From the NCBI GenBank assembly GCA_964519365.1, contig CAZFHP010000076.1, positions 1-6,387 on the forward strand: a DNA stretch of 6,387 nt, given 5' to 3'. Under the pieces are notes generated by a model. That model searched no databases and was not told the DNA's origin. It saw nothing but the letters and a program-made list of their open reading frames with translations. This document shows, piece by piece, positions 6,300 to 6,387 of the stretch. A program made the position numbers and the translations under genes. The first letter of the stretch is position 1. Every line of letters starts with the position of its first letter. The stretch comes from CAZFHP01 sp964519365. Lineage in GTDB: Bacteria > Babelota > Babeliae > Babelales > RVW-14.

Positions 6300-6378
6300 T
6301 TTTTGTTGTCTGAACCACGATTGGCCAGGATAAGACGGATTAAGAGGATTCTGATGACAAGGCATAGAACAACAAAAA
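6300..6378. repeat. Inverted-repeat-bounded element with GGATTAAGA-like internal units
   Basis: TTTTTGTTGT (6300-6309) and its exact complement ACAACAAAAA (6369-6378) bound about 80 bases. A nested pair is TTGTC (6306-6310) with GACAA (6356-6360). Inside, three imperfect 9-bp units lie in tandem: GGATAAGAC (6328-6336), GGATTAAGA (6337-6345) and GGATTCTGA (6346-6354), preceded by TCTGAACCACGATT. The element is non-coding as far as can be seen. From memory it resembles dispersed TCTGAA...GGATTAA intergenic sequences in several bacterial phyla; this was not checked. It ends nine bases before the right edge, so its relation to the next gene is unknown. Confidence 0.5.
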
Positions 6379-6387
6379 AATATTTTC

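Noticed and set aside
6244..6333. 29-codon plus-strand frame starting ATGAAAACT
   Set aside because: The SD is poor, its start lies within the candidate promoter of the opposite gene, and its end runs through the repeat element. The peptide has no recognisable features.
1..6387. tRNA, rRNA, CRISPR array, transposase or integrase
   Set aside because: None was seen on either strand by eye. The repeats present are too few and too short to form a CRISPR array.

Overview
The window looks like a piece of a low-to-moderate GC bacterial chromosome that encodes many exported proteins, including a eukaryote-like leucine-rich-repeat (LRR) protein. My best guess at the source is a host-dependent bacterium of the Candidatus Dependentiae (TM6) type. 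Chlamydia-like or Legionella-like organisms remain possible. This rests on gene style (LRR with a Skp1/BTB-like segment, secreted glycosyltransferase-like protein, ABC-3 metal transporter), not on any marker gene.

Layout. A plus-strand gene open to the left edge (1-1676) encodes a secreted beta-propeller-type protein with a C-terminal IPT/TIG immunoglobulin-like domain. Sixteen bases later come two tightly spaced genes of a zinc/manganese-type ABC importer: the ATPase (1693-2409) and the ABC-3 family permease (2412-3191). No solute-binding protein is present. The minus-strand gene 3175-3870 encodes an exported protein of unknown function and overlaps the permease tail to tail. A divergent intergenic region (3871-4055) holds candidate promoters for both sides, a pair of direct repeats with a small dyad, and three tandem 9-bp units just upstream of the next ribosome-binding site. 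The plus-strand gene 4056-5240 encodes an exported protein with about six 23-residue LRRs behind a helical, Skp1/BTB-like region. It overlaps, tail to tail, the minus-strand gene 5227-6156, which encodes a signal-peptide-bearing GT-A-like glycosyltransferase. The last 231 bases are non-coding as far as can be seen. They hold a good sigma-70-like promoter for the glycosyltransferase-like gene, a 12-bp duplication over its -10, and at the right edge an inverted-repeat-bounded element with GGATTAAGA-like internal periodicity.

Working together: the first three genes are probably one transcription unit. The other three are each monocistronic, as far as visible. Apart from the transporter, the intact genes all encode proteins with N-terminal export signals, and the propeller protein is of a secreted type although its N-terminus is missing. 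This fits an accessory region devoted to the envelope or to contact with a host. No RNA gene, CRISPR array, transposase or integrase was found.
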